Shown here: piece after piece, positions 16,569 through 25,172 of the stretch
How the letters are laid out: the number at the start of each line of letters is the position of its first letter
How positions within the stretch are numbered: the stretch's first letter is position 1
Virus record (IMG/VR): IMGVR_UViG_3300009514_000025
Location: 1 to 61,657 of that record
Direction: 5' to 3' (one strand)
From: a virus
DNA length: 61,657 nucleotides
Program-made: the position numbers and the translations under genes
The notes under the pieces: generated by a model
What the model was told of the DNA's origin: nothing
The model's input: the letters and a program-made list of their open reading frames with translations, nothing else
The model's database searches: none

Positions 16569-16596
16569 GTTATTGATTTTATTTGTAATCTATTGC

Positions 16597-16625
16597 TTGA
16601 CTTTTATAACCTATTGTTATATACT
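16597..16625 (+). promoter_or_regulatory. Sigma70-type promoter for the membrane-protein gene
   Basis: TTGACT (16597-16602), 17-base spacer, TATACT (16620-16625), each box matching five of six positions of the consensus. It lies about 33 bases before the start codon of the 136-residue membrane protein, which has an AAAGGAAAG ribosome binding site. Confidence 0.65.
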
Positions 16626-16657
16626 ATTTTTAAGTTAATTAATAAAGGAAAGACACT

Positions 16658-17068
16658 ATGTTGAATACGATTGGCAAAATTATACTTTACAGTTTCGTTG
16701 GTTATTTGCTTGTGGCGTTATTTGCTCCTTCTATGAGTTTTTGGGATGAACTAAGTTCCATATTCAGTTTCGTATTTTATGATTTTCCTCTGGTGATTGT
16801 AGGTAGTTCACTTTTAGAATGGGCAGAGACACTGGGTGAAGGCGCAAGTATAGCAGTTATGTTTTTGACATTTGCCTTAGTTATCATTTATTATGTAACA
16901 CTGTTTGTTATTATTGTTGTATTTGCAGGTGAACAGAAACCTACAAGTGCAATGTGGAAGAATGAACTTAATTGGGTATTGGGTCTTACTACTAATAAAG
17001 ATATCATCAAAGCAGAAGTTCAGGCTAATGAGATTGTAAATGCGTTAGAACAACGCAGTAAGCGATAA
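16658..17068 (+). CDS. Small integral membrane protein (136 aa)
   Basis: I do not recognise the family. Residues about 4-25 and 62-91 form clear hydrophobic membrane spans (the second, SIAVMFLTFALVIIYYV onwards, is long), and a weaker one lies at about 33-52. The C-terminal 45 residues are hydrophilic and basic at the end (LEQRSKR), probably cytoplasmic. It is expressed from its own sigma70-type promoter and ends at a strong terminator, so it is probably a monocistronic early gene. Such genes often alter the host envelope or block superinfection, but nothing here proves that. Confidence 0.65.
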   Translation: MLNTIGKIILYSFVGYLLVALFAPSMSFWDELSSIFSFVFYDFPLVIVGSSLLEWAETLGEGASIAVMFLTFALVIIYYVTLFVIIVVFAGEQKPTSAMWKNELNWVLGLTTNKDIIKAEVQANEIVNALEQRSKR

Positions 17069-17095
17069 AAAAGGGGGGCGATTGCCCCCCTTTTT
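17066..17095. terminator. Bidirectional rho-independent terminator
   Basis: An A-run, GGGGGGC, loop GATT, GCCCCCC and a T-run form a perfect GC stem with U tails in both directions. It lies between two converging genes and can stop transcription from both sides. Confidence 0.9.
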
Positions 17096-17114
17096 CACCT
17101 TATTATCATTAAAA

Positions 17115-17399
17115 TCAATAGACAGGATGTGGTGATTTGGATTCCTGTTCTAGTCTTTCTTTCAAAAAGTCTGCTACTAATTGACGTTCAGCGTAAGACA
17201 TGGTTAGCAAAATACTTTCATAGGACATCGCCCCTCGCATAAAGTAAGATAAATCAATAACATTTTTGATTATCCGCTTTGCTTCATCTTGTAGTGTTAA
17301 AAACATGTGCGTAATATCTTCCGTTGAACCTGATTTTAATGTTACATAAAAAAAGACAATGGATTGATTGGTGCAGTTATTTTTACAACTTTGCCACAA
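17115..17399 (-). CDS. 51: gp51-like tail assembly chaperone extension, probably made by -1 frameshift
   Basis: This frame overlaps the end of the gp26-like gene by 58 bases and lies in its -1 frame. It has no good start of its own: the frame opens with TTG at 17399, without a ribosome binding site, and its first ATG is at 17306. From Tyr18 on it reads YVTLKSGSTEDITHMF, then YFMRGAMSYESILLTMSYAE, the helical 'M-x-Y-x-x-x-x-M-x-x-x-ER' pattern of gp51-type chaperones. A T7 slippery run just before the upstream stop would join the two parts into a fusion of about 366 residues. Such G/GT-type proteins help assemble the tail around the tape measure. Confidence 0.7.
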   Translation of the reverse strand: MWQSCKNNCTNQSIVFFYVTLKSGSTEDITHMFLTLQDEAKRIIKNVIDLSYFMRGAMSYESILLTMSYAERQLVADFLKERLEQESKSPHPVY

Positions 17400-18214
17400 T
17401 CCTTACACTTCGTTTTATAAACAAAATCTGGACCCCAATCACTTGTTTTTTCAATAGCTTCAGATAGATTACCAATCCAACCAGCTGGAATAGTTTGCAA
17501 CCATTCTCTTATCATATTTTTATCAACAATATCATCTACAGAACTAATCACACTCATGATAGTATCAATTATACTTTCTGTTTCTTCTTCTGGAGTAAAA
17601 TCGCCGTTCGGGTCAATATTCTGTAGCATTTTGATTACATCTTTAAAACGTGATGGATGCATTTTAACGGTCTGTCCATTATTAATCTTTGTCGTATAGA
17701 TGCTTCCAATGGTAGTAGGATCGATACGTTTTGTATTTTTAACAAAATGATTAATATCTATAGAGTATTCATGTGATTTTGCATCTTCACAATCGTGTGT
17801 ATAGACAATATTAAAAAAATCACCGAATGTTATTTTCCTTAGACATATCATAAGAAAGTCTATATCTTTAGCAAACAATTCTTTGGGTTTTATAATTTGT
17901 GGTATGCATCGTTTGAATATCTTTTCTACCGCTTCACCAGAGAATAATAAATCTGGTGTTTTTATTAACACCTCATCATATGCGGTCATTGGTTGAACAT
18001 GGACTTCGCCATCTATTACATCATCTGCCAATTCACCATTTTTATAAAAAAGCCCACCAGATGGTATTTTGAAAGTTGATCCTGGCATATGAACACGTGC
18101 CAATAGGGGATTTACCACTGTTGGCGTTTGAACTATTGTTTCGGCAACTGGAGCTGGTATAGCAGGCCAATCCCAATCTGCAGTCACATTTTGTTCATCT
18201 TTAATATTATCCAT
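17342..18214 (-). CDS. 26: gp26-like baseplate hub/tail assembly chaperone
   Basis: A 290-residue protein in the position and style of gp26-type tail assembly proteins. After a proline-rich N-terminus (about 1-40) it has the strand FKIPSGGLFYKNGEL, the DEVLIKTPDLLFSG helix typical of chaperones of this group, the segment FLMICLRKITFGDF, and a C-terminal zinc-finger-like TKCKDCGKVVKIT before NPLSFFM. It ends at a T7 slippery run that probably gives a longer product with the gp51-like extension. A GATAAATA late-promoter octamer lies about 29 bases upstream on the same strand. It is divergent from the tape-measure gene. Confidence 0.7.
   Translation of the reverse strand: MDNIKDEQNVTADWDWPAIPAPVAETIVQTPTVVNPLLARVHMPGSTFKIPSGGLFYKNGELADDVIDGEVHVQPMTAYDEVLIKTPDLLFSGEAVEKIFKRCIPQIIKPKELFAKDIDFLMICLRKITFGDFFNIVYTHDCEDAKSHEYSIDINHFVKNTKRIDPTTIGSIYTTKINNGQTVKMHPSRFKDVIKMLQNIDPNGDFTPEEETESIIDTIMSVISSVDDIVDKNMIREWLQTIPAGWIGNLSEAIEKTSDWGPDFVYKTKCKDCGKVVKITAPINPLSFFM
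17348..17354 (-). promoter_or_regulatory. Putative -1 programmed ribosomal frameshift site
   Basis: On the minus strand the sense sequence reads TCT TTT TTT ATG TAA in the gp26-like frame. The seven T bases form a T TTT TTT slippery heptamer in the correct phase for a -1 shift, and the 0-frame stop follows one codon later. The -1 frame then continues for 77 codons. Confidence 0.7.
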
Positions 18215-18242
18215 GTATTTCTCCTATAATGTTATATTTCTA

Positions 18243-18250
18243 TATTTATC
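18243..18250 (-). promoter_or_regulatory. T4-type late promoter (gp26/gp51 unit)
   Basis: GATAAATA on the minus strand, 29 bases before the gp26-like start codon. It is divergent from the next late promoter, about 47 bases away on the plus strand. Confidence 0.6.
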
Positions 18251-18296
18251 AATAATATCATTGTATTTATTACTTGTTTTTGCATAGTACTCATAA

Positions 18297-18304
18297 GATA
18301 AATA
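18297..18304 (+). promoter_or_regulatory. T4-type late promoter (tape-measure gene)
   Basis: GATAAATA followed by TA, 34 bases before the ATG of the 792-residue tape-measure candidate. Confidence 0.65.
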
Positions 18305-18337
18305 TAGGAATAGTTTGCATATATTTAGGTTATCATA

Positions 18338-20716
18338 ATGGCATTGACACCAGAACAAAATGAAATTCTTCAAGCATTAGCAGCAGCAGTCAAAGCATCG
18401 GCCGGCGGCGGATTGGGCGCTGGCGTCCGTGAACCCGTCGCCGGTGGACGCAGAGGTAGATCTACTGAAGAACGCGAAGCAGAAGCAGAAAAGAAAAGAT
18501 TTGAATCAGGACTTAAGGATTTAAGTAAAGCAGATAAAGCCATAAGAAATCTCAATAAGTCTTTTGATGATATGAAAGGCTCGTTCAGATATGCCAAAGA
18601 TCTTAAAACTCTTCCAGCTAACTTACGTAAAAGCATGGAAGAATCAAATATACAAGCCGTTCAGAAGATGGCTGCCACGGTTAATAGTTTGGAAGATGTA
18701 TTTAAGATTGAAGATCAGCTTGCTGCCAATCAAAGATTAATCAATACCCTTAACAAGTATAAAGATAAGACAGTAGCCACAGGCGAACAATTTGATGAAA
18801 TCGCTGAAGCTGCTAAAGAAGCAGGTGTTCCAATAAGCAGATTAATTGATCCAACGACAAAGACTGTTAAAAATTTCAGTAACCTACAAGAAGAAACAGA
18901 TGCGCTTGCGGACGCCATGGATGATGCGGCCAGAAAAACTACACGAATGACGAGGGCTGTTGCTGCCGCTACTGAAGCATATAACAAACACAAACAAGCA
19001 TTAAAAGATTCTTTTAATGCTTTCGTTGAAGAAAACCGAATTATGCGCGAACGCGCAGCCAATGATTCTAAGTACTCTGATGCTTTGATTGGTTTGGGTA
19101 TATCAATGAAAGATTGGACAAATATCCTTGCTGATAATCGTGCAACACAACAAGCGATGGCTACCGGTGGCAGAGATTTTACAGCGGAAATTAAATCTGG
19201 TGCTACGCAGATGCGCAAGTTTAGTTACGATAATGTTCAGGCAGCCAAAACAACTGCACAGATGATGAAAGGCATCTCTGGATTTGGTGTAAGTCAAAAA
19301 AATCTTGGTGGTGCGCTTGATGAACAAATAAAAATGTATAAAGAAAACTTTAGAGTTTTCGATATGACCGCTGAAGCATTTGCACAATATACTGAACAGT
19401 TGGTAGCAGATGCAGATATCCGTACAAATCTTACCTTAATGGCAGAAAAAGAACGAAAATCGTTCATTCTTAGTATACAGGCCCGCGAATCTGAACGATT
19501 GGAAATGGGTTATACTATGGAACAGGCACGTGAATTAACGAAAACTTTTGCTAAATTGGCAGGCGAAACACCCAAAGAAAGAATGAAAAAAGCAGCTAAG
19601 CAACGTGCAATGATGGGCGCGCTTGGGATGAGTGCGGAAGGTGCAGAATTGCAGCAATTGATGATGAACATTAATACGATGCAAGGTAAGGAACGCGCTG
19701 ATGCCCTAAAAAGAATTGAAGAAATTCAACGTGGTGCTGCTAATCAATTAGCAGAAAGAAAACGCGAAGGGCTTGCTGCTGAAATGTTCTTTAGTCAAAT
19801 AGCAGAAAAGACAGGATTTGCAGATACTGCTAAAAACCTTGAAACGCTTACTATGACAGGTAAGGTGCGCGACAAAGCCGCAGCAACCCGCGATATGGCA
19901 GACCGTGAAGTTCCTTATCTAATCAGTTCTGGTCTTGATCTTCTAGGTTACATAAACGCATTCCAAGCAACATCTATCGGTTTATTGGGTGGCATATTGA
20001 TTGCACTCACTAAAGGTAAGTTATTGACTACGATGGGAAATGCCCTTAAAAATCTTAGAGCAGATTTTGGTAAAAGTTTTGGTGGACCAAAAGGTGGCAT
20101 TGGTGCAAAAGCAGGTGGTATGACAGGCAAAATCGTTGGCAAAATAGCAGCACCAATTGCAGGATTAGTTGCAGGATGGTCAAAATATGAAGAAGTAAAA
20201 GAAAAGGCAGAATTAACTGCAAGACAAAAGGTGGTTCAAGTAGGTGCTACTGGTGTTGGTGGCATGGGTGGCGCAATGGGTGGCGCAATGGCAGGGGCTG
20301 CAATAGGCTCAGTAGTTCCGGTAGTTGGAACTTTATTAGGTGGACTTATTGGCGGCGCACTTGGCGCGTGGGGTGGGTCAGAAGTTGGTGAAATTGTTGG
20401 TGAAGGCGTTAGTGGTCTTATGGATTCCCCGGAAGCACAAGCCGCTGTAGGTAAAAAGGTAGCTAAAGCAGCAGAAGAAACACCAGCAGCAAATTATCAG
20501 ACTGAAGCAGCGCGTGCTATGTCCGAAGGTAGAGCACCAGAAATGACACCAGCAGAATGGCAAAATCAATTAATCACAACATTACGAGAACTTCAATCTT
20601 ACCTGAAAGTTGTCAATGAACAAAATATGGAACTAGCAAGAGTCGGCGGCAAACAAGCTAATGCTGTTATTGAAGGTATTCGTTTTAATTCGTTTAAAGG
20701 TGCAACAACTGCATAA
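18338..20716 (+). CDS. Tail tape-measure protein candidate (gp29 position)
   Basis: A 792-residue, mostly helical protein that probably sets tail length and leaves the tail on injection. Long charged coiled-coil stretches fill about residues 45-550. A glycine-zipper membrane-active segment lies near residues 645-700 (AGAAIGSVVPVVGTLLGG, then LIGGALGAWGG), as in many tape-measure proteins that form a channel in the host membrane. The N-terminus is rich in Ala and Gly. Support for the role comes from composition and from its place between the chaperone pair and the portal gene. T4 gp29 has 590 residues; sequence homology is not evident to the eye. Confidence 0.6.
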   Translation: MALTPEQNEILQALAAAVKASAGGGLGAGVREPVAGGRRGRSTEEREAEAEKKRFESGLKDLSKADKAIRNLNKSFDDMKGSFRYAKDLKTLPANLRKSMEESNIQAVQKMAATVNSLEDVFKIEDQLAANQRLINTLNKYKDKTVATGEQFDEIAEAAKEAGVPISRLIDPTTKTVKNFSNLQEETDALADAMDDAARKTTRMTRAVAAATEAYNKHKQALKDSFNAFVEENRIMRERAANDSKYSDALIGLGISMKDWTNILADNRATQQAMATGGRDFTAEIKSGATQMRKFSYDNVQAAKTTAQMMKGISGFGVSQKNLGGALDEQIKMYKENFRVFDMTAEAFAQYTEQLVADADIRTNLTLMAEKERKSFILSIQARESERLEMGYTMEQARELTKTFAKLAGETPKERMKKAAKQRAMMGALGMSAEGAELQQLMMNINTMQGKERADALKRIEEIQRGAANQLAERKREGLAAEMFFSQIAEKTGFADTAKNLETLTMTGKVRDKAAATRDMADREVPYLISSGLDLLGYINAFQATSIGLLGGILIALTKGKLLTTMGNALKNLRADFGKSFGGPKGGIGAKAGGMTGKIVGKIAAPIAGLVAGWSKYEEVKEKAELTARQKVVQVGATGVGGMGGAMGGAMAGAAIGSVVPVVGTLLGGLIGGALGAWGGSEVGEIVGEGVSGLMDSPEAQAAVGKKVAKAAEETPAANYQTEAARAMSEGRAPEMTPAEWQNQLITTLRELQSYLKVVNEQNMELARVGGKQANAVIEGIRFNSFKGATTA

Positions 20717-20752
20717 AAAGACATACCGCATTGTTTACTGAAAAATGGCACT

Positions 20753-20760
20753 GATAAATA
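20753..20760 (+). promoter_or_regulatory. T4-type late promoter (portal)
   Basis: GATAAATA followed by TAT, 41 bases before the portal gene start. Confidence 0.65.
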
Positions 20761-20800
20761 TATCTAAAGCATTACAATTATACATTAAAAGAACTTACTT

Positions 20801-22435
20801 ATGACAGCAAAATGGACAGGATATTTTAAGGTTGTAACCCCACAACAGTCAACCACGAAAATGACAGACAGCCAAGAAATGGCTGATGCTGGCGCATATA
20901 ATAATTATACTTGGTATCAACGTTTAATTCAAGGCTCTGCTTCTCGTATGACACGTTATCGTGAATATGATTTAATGGATAATGATATTGAAGTTGCGCG
21001 AGCGCTCGATACAATCGCAGAAGAAATGACAGGAAATAATCCTAAAACAAAAGAACCATTAAAGCTTGATATCTTAACAGAAGACGAAGACAATGTTGAA
21101 AGTGTTGCAGTCTTAACCTTAAAGGCGGCGCTTCGACGTTGGGCACAGATGCATAAGTTTCCAAATCGCCTTTATGGTATCGCCCGTTTAACTATTAAAT
21201 ATGGTGATGTATTTTTTCGTAAAGGCAAAAAATTAAGTGATAAATGGGAATTTATACATCCAAAAAATGTTCTTGCTGCTGTAGTTGACCAGAATGATGC
21301 AACAAAAGTTATGGCATGGCAAATTAAAAAAGATATTGAAAAACCAAGAACAGGTGGTTATTCAATGCCTATTGGTGCAAAACAAGACTCTGCACACGAA
21401 AGCGAAATTATAGATGCGAATGAGATTATTCGTTTCTCTTTAAATGATGATATGGCAGATACACAGCCATTTGGTGAATCTGTTCTTCGCCCAGTTTATC
21501 GTTCACATAAACAAAAAGAACTGTTAGAAGATGCGGTTATCATTTATCGTGTACAGCGTGCACCAGAACGCCGCGTATTTTATATTGATGTTGGTAAGAT
21601 GCCTCCACAACGTGTAAAACAATATTTGGAAGGTATTAAGAACGAAATCAAACAAAAGAAAATTCCAACTATGAATGGTGGTCAAAATGAAGTTGACTCC
21701 GTTTATAATCCACATTCAATGAACGAAGACTTCTTCTTCGCATCGCGTCCAGATGGTCGCGGTTCCCGTGTTGAAACATTACCAGGTGGTCAAGGTCTTG
21801 GTGAATTATCAGATCTCGAATACTTTCAACGTAAAGTATGGCGTGGTTTGAAAGTTCCTGTTTCTTATATGATTGAACAACAGGAAGGTGGACAGATTTG
21901 GAATGATGGTAAAGTAGGCATTGCTTATATTCAAGAATTGCGTTTCTCCTTATATGTTGAAAGATTACAAGGTTATATTGAAGAAGTATTAGACGAAGAA
22001 TTTAAATCATTTTTACGTAAGACGAATATTCGTATTGATGAATCAATGTATCGTATTATGCTTCCAGAGCCTTCTAATTTTGGCAAGTACCGTCAACTTG
22101 AATTGGATAGTCAGTTACTCAGCGCATATACAACACCAGATGGTATTGGTTATATGTCTAAACGCTATGCAATGAAACGCTACTTGCAGATGTCAGATGA
22201 AGAAATCGTTACTAATGAACGTCTTAAACGCGAAGAATTGGGTCTTGATCCAGATGGTGATGATCCTAAAGACCTTCAACAAATTTATGGTGCTGCTGAA
22301 GAAGGTGCCCTCGGCGGCGGTGGTGCCCTTGGCGGCGGATTTGGCGGCGCAGAACTAGGTATGGGTGGCGCAGCTGCCCCAGAAGGTGGGATTGGTGCCG
22401 AAGCACCAGCCGGCGGAGAAGCGCCTCCAGCGTAA
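20801..22435 (+). CDS. 20: Portal protein gp20
   Basis: Forms the dodecameric head vertex through which DNA is packaged and ejected. The 544 residues match T4 gp20 (524). Conserved features are DLMDNDIEVARALDTIAEE near 50-68, GDVFFRKGK near 130, RVFYIDVGKMPPQRV near 258-272, and WRGLKVPVSYM near 350. The C-terminal ~45 residues are an unusual Gly/Ala/Pro tail without T4 counterpart, probably disordered. The decapeptide DVGKMPPQRV recurs in the small protein at 12809. It heads the head-gene cluster in T4 order (20, core proteins, 21, 22, 23). Confidence 0.95.
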   Translation: MTAKWTGYFKVVTPQQSTTKMTDSQEMADAGAYNNYTWYQRLIQGSASRMTRYREYDLMDNDIEVARALDTIAEEMTGNNPKTKEPLKLDILTEDEDNVESVAVLTLKAALRRWAQMHKFPNRLYGIARLTIKYGDVFFRKGKKLSDKWEFIHPKNVLAAVVDQNDATKVMAWQIKKDIEKPRTGGYSMPIGAKQDSAHESEIIDANEIIRFSLNDDMADTQPFGESVLRPVYRSHKQKELLEDAVIIYRVQRAPERRVFYIDVGKMPPQRVKQYLEGIKNEIKQKKIPTMNGGQNEVDSVYNPHSMNEDFFFASRPDGRGSRVETLPGGQGLGELSDLEYFQRKVWRGLKVPVSYMIEQQEGGQIWNDGKVGIAYIQELRFSLYVERLQGYIEEVLDEEFKSFLRKTNIRIDESMYRIMLPEPSNFGKYRQLELDSQLLSAYTTPDGIGYMSKRYAMKRYLQMSDEEIVTNERLKREELGLDPDGDDPKDLQQIYGAAEEGALGGGGALGGGFGGAELGMGGAAAPEGGIGAEAPAGGEAPPA

Positions 22436-22460
22436 AAGTTTACATAAATATAATAGATCT

Positions 22461-22468
22461 TATAAATA
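22461..22468 (+). promoter_or_regulatory. T4-type late promoter (prohead core genes)
   Basis: TATAAATA, the exact T4 late consensus, 14 bases before the ATG at 22482 and just before an AGGAGA ribosome binding site. A second octamer, CATAAATA, lies at 22443-22450. Confidence 0.65.
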
Positions 22469-22481
22469 AAAGGAGATAGTA

Positions 22482-22649
22482 ATGTCAGATAAAGAAGCAC
22501 TTAATAAAATGCTTGACAACTTAATTAATAATAAGGGTGAACAGGCAGAAGTTCATTTTCATGATTATTTACAAGGCAAGATGCAAGAAGTAATTCATGG
22601 TGATGAAGAAATAGTCGAAGAACCCGCCACTACAAACGACGAGGATTAA
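22482..22649 (+). CDS. Prohead core protein candidate (55 aa)
   Basis: A small acidic protein with an AGGAGA ribosome binding site six bases before the ATG. Its body (KMLDNLINNKGEQAEVHFHD, then YLQGKMQEVIHGDEE) aligns well with the first half of the next gene's product (KMLESLI, HEYLQMKTRELIVGE), so the two are paralogues. T4 has two small core genes (67 and 68) in this position between the portal and the prohead protease, and I infer the same scaffold-core role here. No long motif proves the link to T4 gp67. Confidence 0.65.
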   Translation: MSDKEALNKMLDNLINNKGEQAEVHFHDYLQGKMQEVIHGDEEIVEEPATTNDED

Positions 22650-22653
22650 AAGA

Positions 22654-23097
22654 ATGGCTAGGGGTGATAAAAAGGAATTAACAGCAACGGAAATAAAGAA
22701 ACGGGCTATCCACAAGATGCTTGAATCTTTAATTACTGGTGATTCAGAAGAAGCTGGTAAGCAACTTCATGAATACCTGCAAATGAAAACGCGCGAATTG
22801 ATTGTTGGTGAAACTTCTGATGAAGAAGCGGTAGAAGAACAATCTAAAGAAGCAGCATTTGCCAATTCCGGTTCAGTCATGGATGATAATGTCAAAGGTG
22901 ATGTTAAATTTGAAAATGGCGGTAAGAAAACTCTTAAGAAGCATGGTAATGCTCCTAAAGAACTTGATGATGATAAAGTCGATAAGACTAAATTTAAGTC
23001 AGGTGGTAAACAGCCAGCTAAGGTTCTTGAGCCAACACCTAAACCTGAAAAGTTTGATGATGGTCGTAATAAAGATTTAGGTACAACCAAATCTTAA
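22654..23097 (+). CDS. Prohead core protein candidate (147 aa, gp67/gp68 position)
   Basis: The N-terminal ~60 residues repeat the module of the preceding 55-residue protein. The remainder is low-complexity, rich in Lys, Asp, Glu and Gly (for example DDKVDKTKFKSGGKQP), expected to be disordered. Highly charged proteins at this position in T4-type phages form the inner prohead core and are degraded by the gp21 protease before DNA packaging. The gene follows the 55-codon gene by four bases, suggesting coupled translation. Confidence 0.65.
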   Translation: MARGDKKELTATEIKKRAIHKMLESLITGDSEEAGKQLHEYLQMKTRELIVGETSDEEAVEEQSKEAAFANSGSVMDDNVKGDVKFENGGKKTLKKHGNAPKELDDDKVDKTKFKSGGKQPAKVLEPTPKPEKFDDGRNKDLGTTKS

Positions 23098-23113
23098 TTA
23101 AAAGGAATTAGTT

Positions 23114-23335
23114 ATGAGACTTGAAGAACTATTCGAAAAAGCTAAACCATCAGAAGGACTTACCAAAGAAGAAAAAGGCAAAATCGTTAAAAAAGCAAAA
23201 GCCGGTGAAGATATTGGTAAGAAAGGCAAAGGTTTTGAAAAAGTAAAAGCAGCTGCCAAGAAAGGGGGCGCAAAAGATCCAGAAGCTGTAGCAGCCGCGC
23301 AAATGTGGAAGCAGGAAGCAGCCAAAAAAGGCTAA
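23114..23335 (+). CDS. Small basic head protein candidate (73 aa)
   Basis: A lysine-rich protein (about one third Lys/Arg) with a helix-forming pattern and an AAGGAA ribosome binding site before the ATG. The N-terminus MRLEELFEKAKPSEG resembles short capsid-targeting leaders of T4 internal proteins, which end in Leu-x-Glu cleavage sites (here LFE). The C-terminal half has KGFEKVKAAAKKGGAKDP then AVAAAQMWKQEA. Its position beside the prohead protease suggests a packaged or core protein; the exact role is unknown. Confidence 0.55.
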   Translation: MRLEELFEKAKPSEGLTKEEKGKIVKKAKAGEDIGKKGKGFEKVKAAAKKGGAKDPEAVAAAQMWKQEAAKKG

Positions 23336-23344
23336 GGAAAGACT

Positions 23345-23983
23345 ATGAATAACCAATTACTATTTGAAGAATTATCGCCATCACAAGCTGGCTTGATTAA
23401 AGAATCATCCCCTGATGGTCAGAATACATGGCTTAATGGTATTTTTATGCAAGGTGGTGTAAAGAACCGCAATGGTCGTCTTTATCCTATGAATGAAATC
23501 CAAGCAGCAGTAACTTCTGCGCAGCAACGGATTAAGGAATCAAATGGTATTTTTGGTGAACTTGATCATCCACAAACATTGACAATTAACCTCGACAGAA
23601 TTTCACATGTTATTACTGAATTAAAAGTTGAAGGCAATAATGCAGTTGGTAAGGCAAAATTACTCAATACCCCTATGGGTAATATTGCTAAGGAACTTGC
23701 TAATTCTGGTGTTGCACTAGGTGTATCCTCGCGCGGTGCAGGACAGGTTAACGAAAGTGGTGGTGTGCAAGGATTTAATTTTGTTACTGTCGATATTGTT
23801 GCACAACCTTCCGCGCCCAATGCGTACCCAAATACGGTGATTGAATCATTAGATATGGCCAAGAATGGTCACAACATCCTTGAACTTTCGGAAGCGGTAA
23901 GACATGATCCAGCTGCACAAAGATATTTCAAAAAAGAAATTGAAAAGTGGATAAACACAGGATTATTTGCTAAACGCAAATAA
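23345..23983 (+). CDS. 21: Prohead core scaffold protease gp21
   Basis: Serine protease that matures the prohead by cutting scaffold, capsid and internal proteins after Leu/Ile-x-Glu. At 212 residues it matches T4 gp21 (212). The catalytic His is in GELDHP (about residue 78) and the Ser in GVSSRG (about residues 127-132), with downstream DIVAQPSAPNAYP as in this peptidase family (MEROPS S80 type). It lies in the T4 gene order between small core genes and scaffold. A strong terminator follows, and then a new late promoter for gene 22. Confidence 0.93.
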   Translation: MNNQLLFEELSPSQAGLIKESSPDGQNTWLNGIFMQGGVKNRNGRLYPMNEIQAAVTSAQQRIKESNGIFGELDHPQTLTINLDRISHVITELKVEGNNAVGKAKLLNTPMGNIAKELANSGVALGVSSRGAGQVNESGGVQGFNFVTVDIVAQPSAPNAYPNTVIESLDMAKNGHNILELSEAVRHDPAAQRYFKKEIEKWINTGLFAKRK

Positions 23984-24044
23984 AAATTTAAAAAAGTTCA
24001 AATAATCTACATTTTTTAATATACTTTAAGTATATGAAAATACT

Positions 24045-24081
24045 AAGGATTTTGTCTTACACAAGACAAAATCCTTTTTTT
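24045..24081 (+). terminator. Rho-independent terminator after gene 21
   Basis: A perfect 14-base-pair stem (AAGGATTTTGTCTT, 24045-24058, with its complement 24063-24076) around loop ACAC, followed by a T-run. It separates the protease gene from the scaffold/capsid unit. Confidence 0.9.
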
Positions 24082-24092
24082 GTGATGCACTT

Positions 24093-24100
24093 AATAAATA
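24093..24100 (+). promoter_or_regulatory. T4-type late promoter variant (scaffold/capsid)
   Basis: AATAAATA, 67 bases before gene 22 and right after the terminator, so the scaffold and major capsid genes probably start a new transcript here. Confidence 0.5.
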
Positions 24101-24166
24101 TTTAACATAGAAAAATAAGTAACTATTTGAATTACAAAATAGTTTTAATTTTTAGGAGAAAAAACA

Positions 24167-25144
24167 ATGGAAGAACTGCTGCAAAAACTATTGGAAGCAG
24201 AAGTGCTATCTGAGGATACTAAAAAAGAATTAGAAGGTGCTTTCCAAAAGAAATTGGACGAAGCGATTACTGCTGCCAAAGATGATGCCGCAGCAGATGT
24301 TCGCGCTGAACTTACTGAACAGTGGGTTACGGAACGCGATCAGCTTGTAGAAGCTGTCGATACCAAGGTTACAGAATTCCTTGCGAAGGAAGTCGAAGAA
24401 CTTAAAGAAGACATTGAGCGTTTTCGCGATCTTGAAGCTGAATATGCTGAAAAGTTGGTTGAATCTAAAGCTGCTATGTCTGATGAGTTAAAAGATGATT
24501 TGATGGAACTCGTAGAAAAAGTTGATGCATTCTTGGAAATCCGCCTTAGTGCTGAAATCGAAGAATTGCGCGAAGATCTTGAAAATGTTCGTAAGAATGA
24601 TTTTGGTCGTCGTGTATTTGAAGCATTTGCTGAAGAATTTACAATTAATTATGCTGATGAAGATTCAGCAGAAAATACATTGCGTGAAACAACTGAACGT
24701 CTTAAAGACGTTGAAGAAGCACTTCAAGAATCTGAAACTAAGCGTCAGGAAATTGAACGTACTATTGCAATGGAAACAGTTTTATCACCTCTTGCTGGTC
24801 GCCAGCGTGAAGTGATGGAAGCAATCCTCCGAAATGTTGACACGGAACATTTGGAAGAAGGCTATAAGACCTTTATTGGTCGCGTAATCCGTGAAACAGA
24901 TAGCTCAGAGAAGGAAGATTCAGTACTAGCTGAGAGTGATGATAATGATGACGATGATGACAAGGACGACAAAGATTCTAAGAAGAAGTCTAAGAAATGT
25001 AAAGATAAAGACGACGACAAGGAAGAAAAAGTCGAAGAAGGTCGTAAAGTCACTGGCGATACCGAAGAAATGGTAATGGAAACAGCTGATCCTGCAAACG
25101 CAGCGCGGCTTGCATATTTTCGTAAACTCGCAGGCATTGAATAA
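24167..25144 (+). CDS. 22: Prohead scaffold protein gp22-like
   Basis: The main scaffold of the prohead. The 325-residue protein (T4 gp22: 269) is almost entirely helical and strongly acidic with coiled-coil heptads throughout. Residues about 250-300 form an extreme Asp/Lys/Glu run (DDNDDDDDKDD, then KKKSKKCKDKDDDKEE), and the C-terminus NAARLAYFRKLAGIE is conserved-looking and probably contacts the capsid protein. It lies between genes 21 and 23 as in T4. It should be degraded by gp21 during maturation. Confidence 0.88.
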   Translation: MEELLQKLLEAEVLSEDTKKELEGAFQKKLDEAITAAKDDAAADVRAELTEQWVTERDQLVEAVDTKVTEFLAKEVEELKEDIERFRDLEAEYAEKLVESKAAMSDELKDDLMELVEKVDAFLEIRLSAEIEELREDLENVRKNDFGRRVFEAFAEEFTINYADEDSAENTLRETTERLKDVEEALQESETKRQEIERTIAMETVLSPLAGRQREVMEAILRNVDTEHLEEGYKTFIGRVIRETDSSEKEDSVLAESDDNDDDDDKDDKDSKKKSKKCKDKDDDKEEKVEEGRKVTGDTEEMVMETADPANAARLAYFRKLAGIE

Positions 25145-25172
25145 TCTAACTTACTTCTAGGAGAAAACAAAA

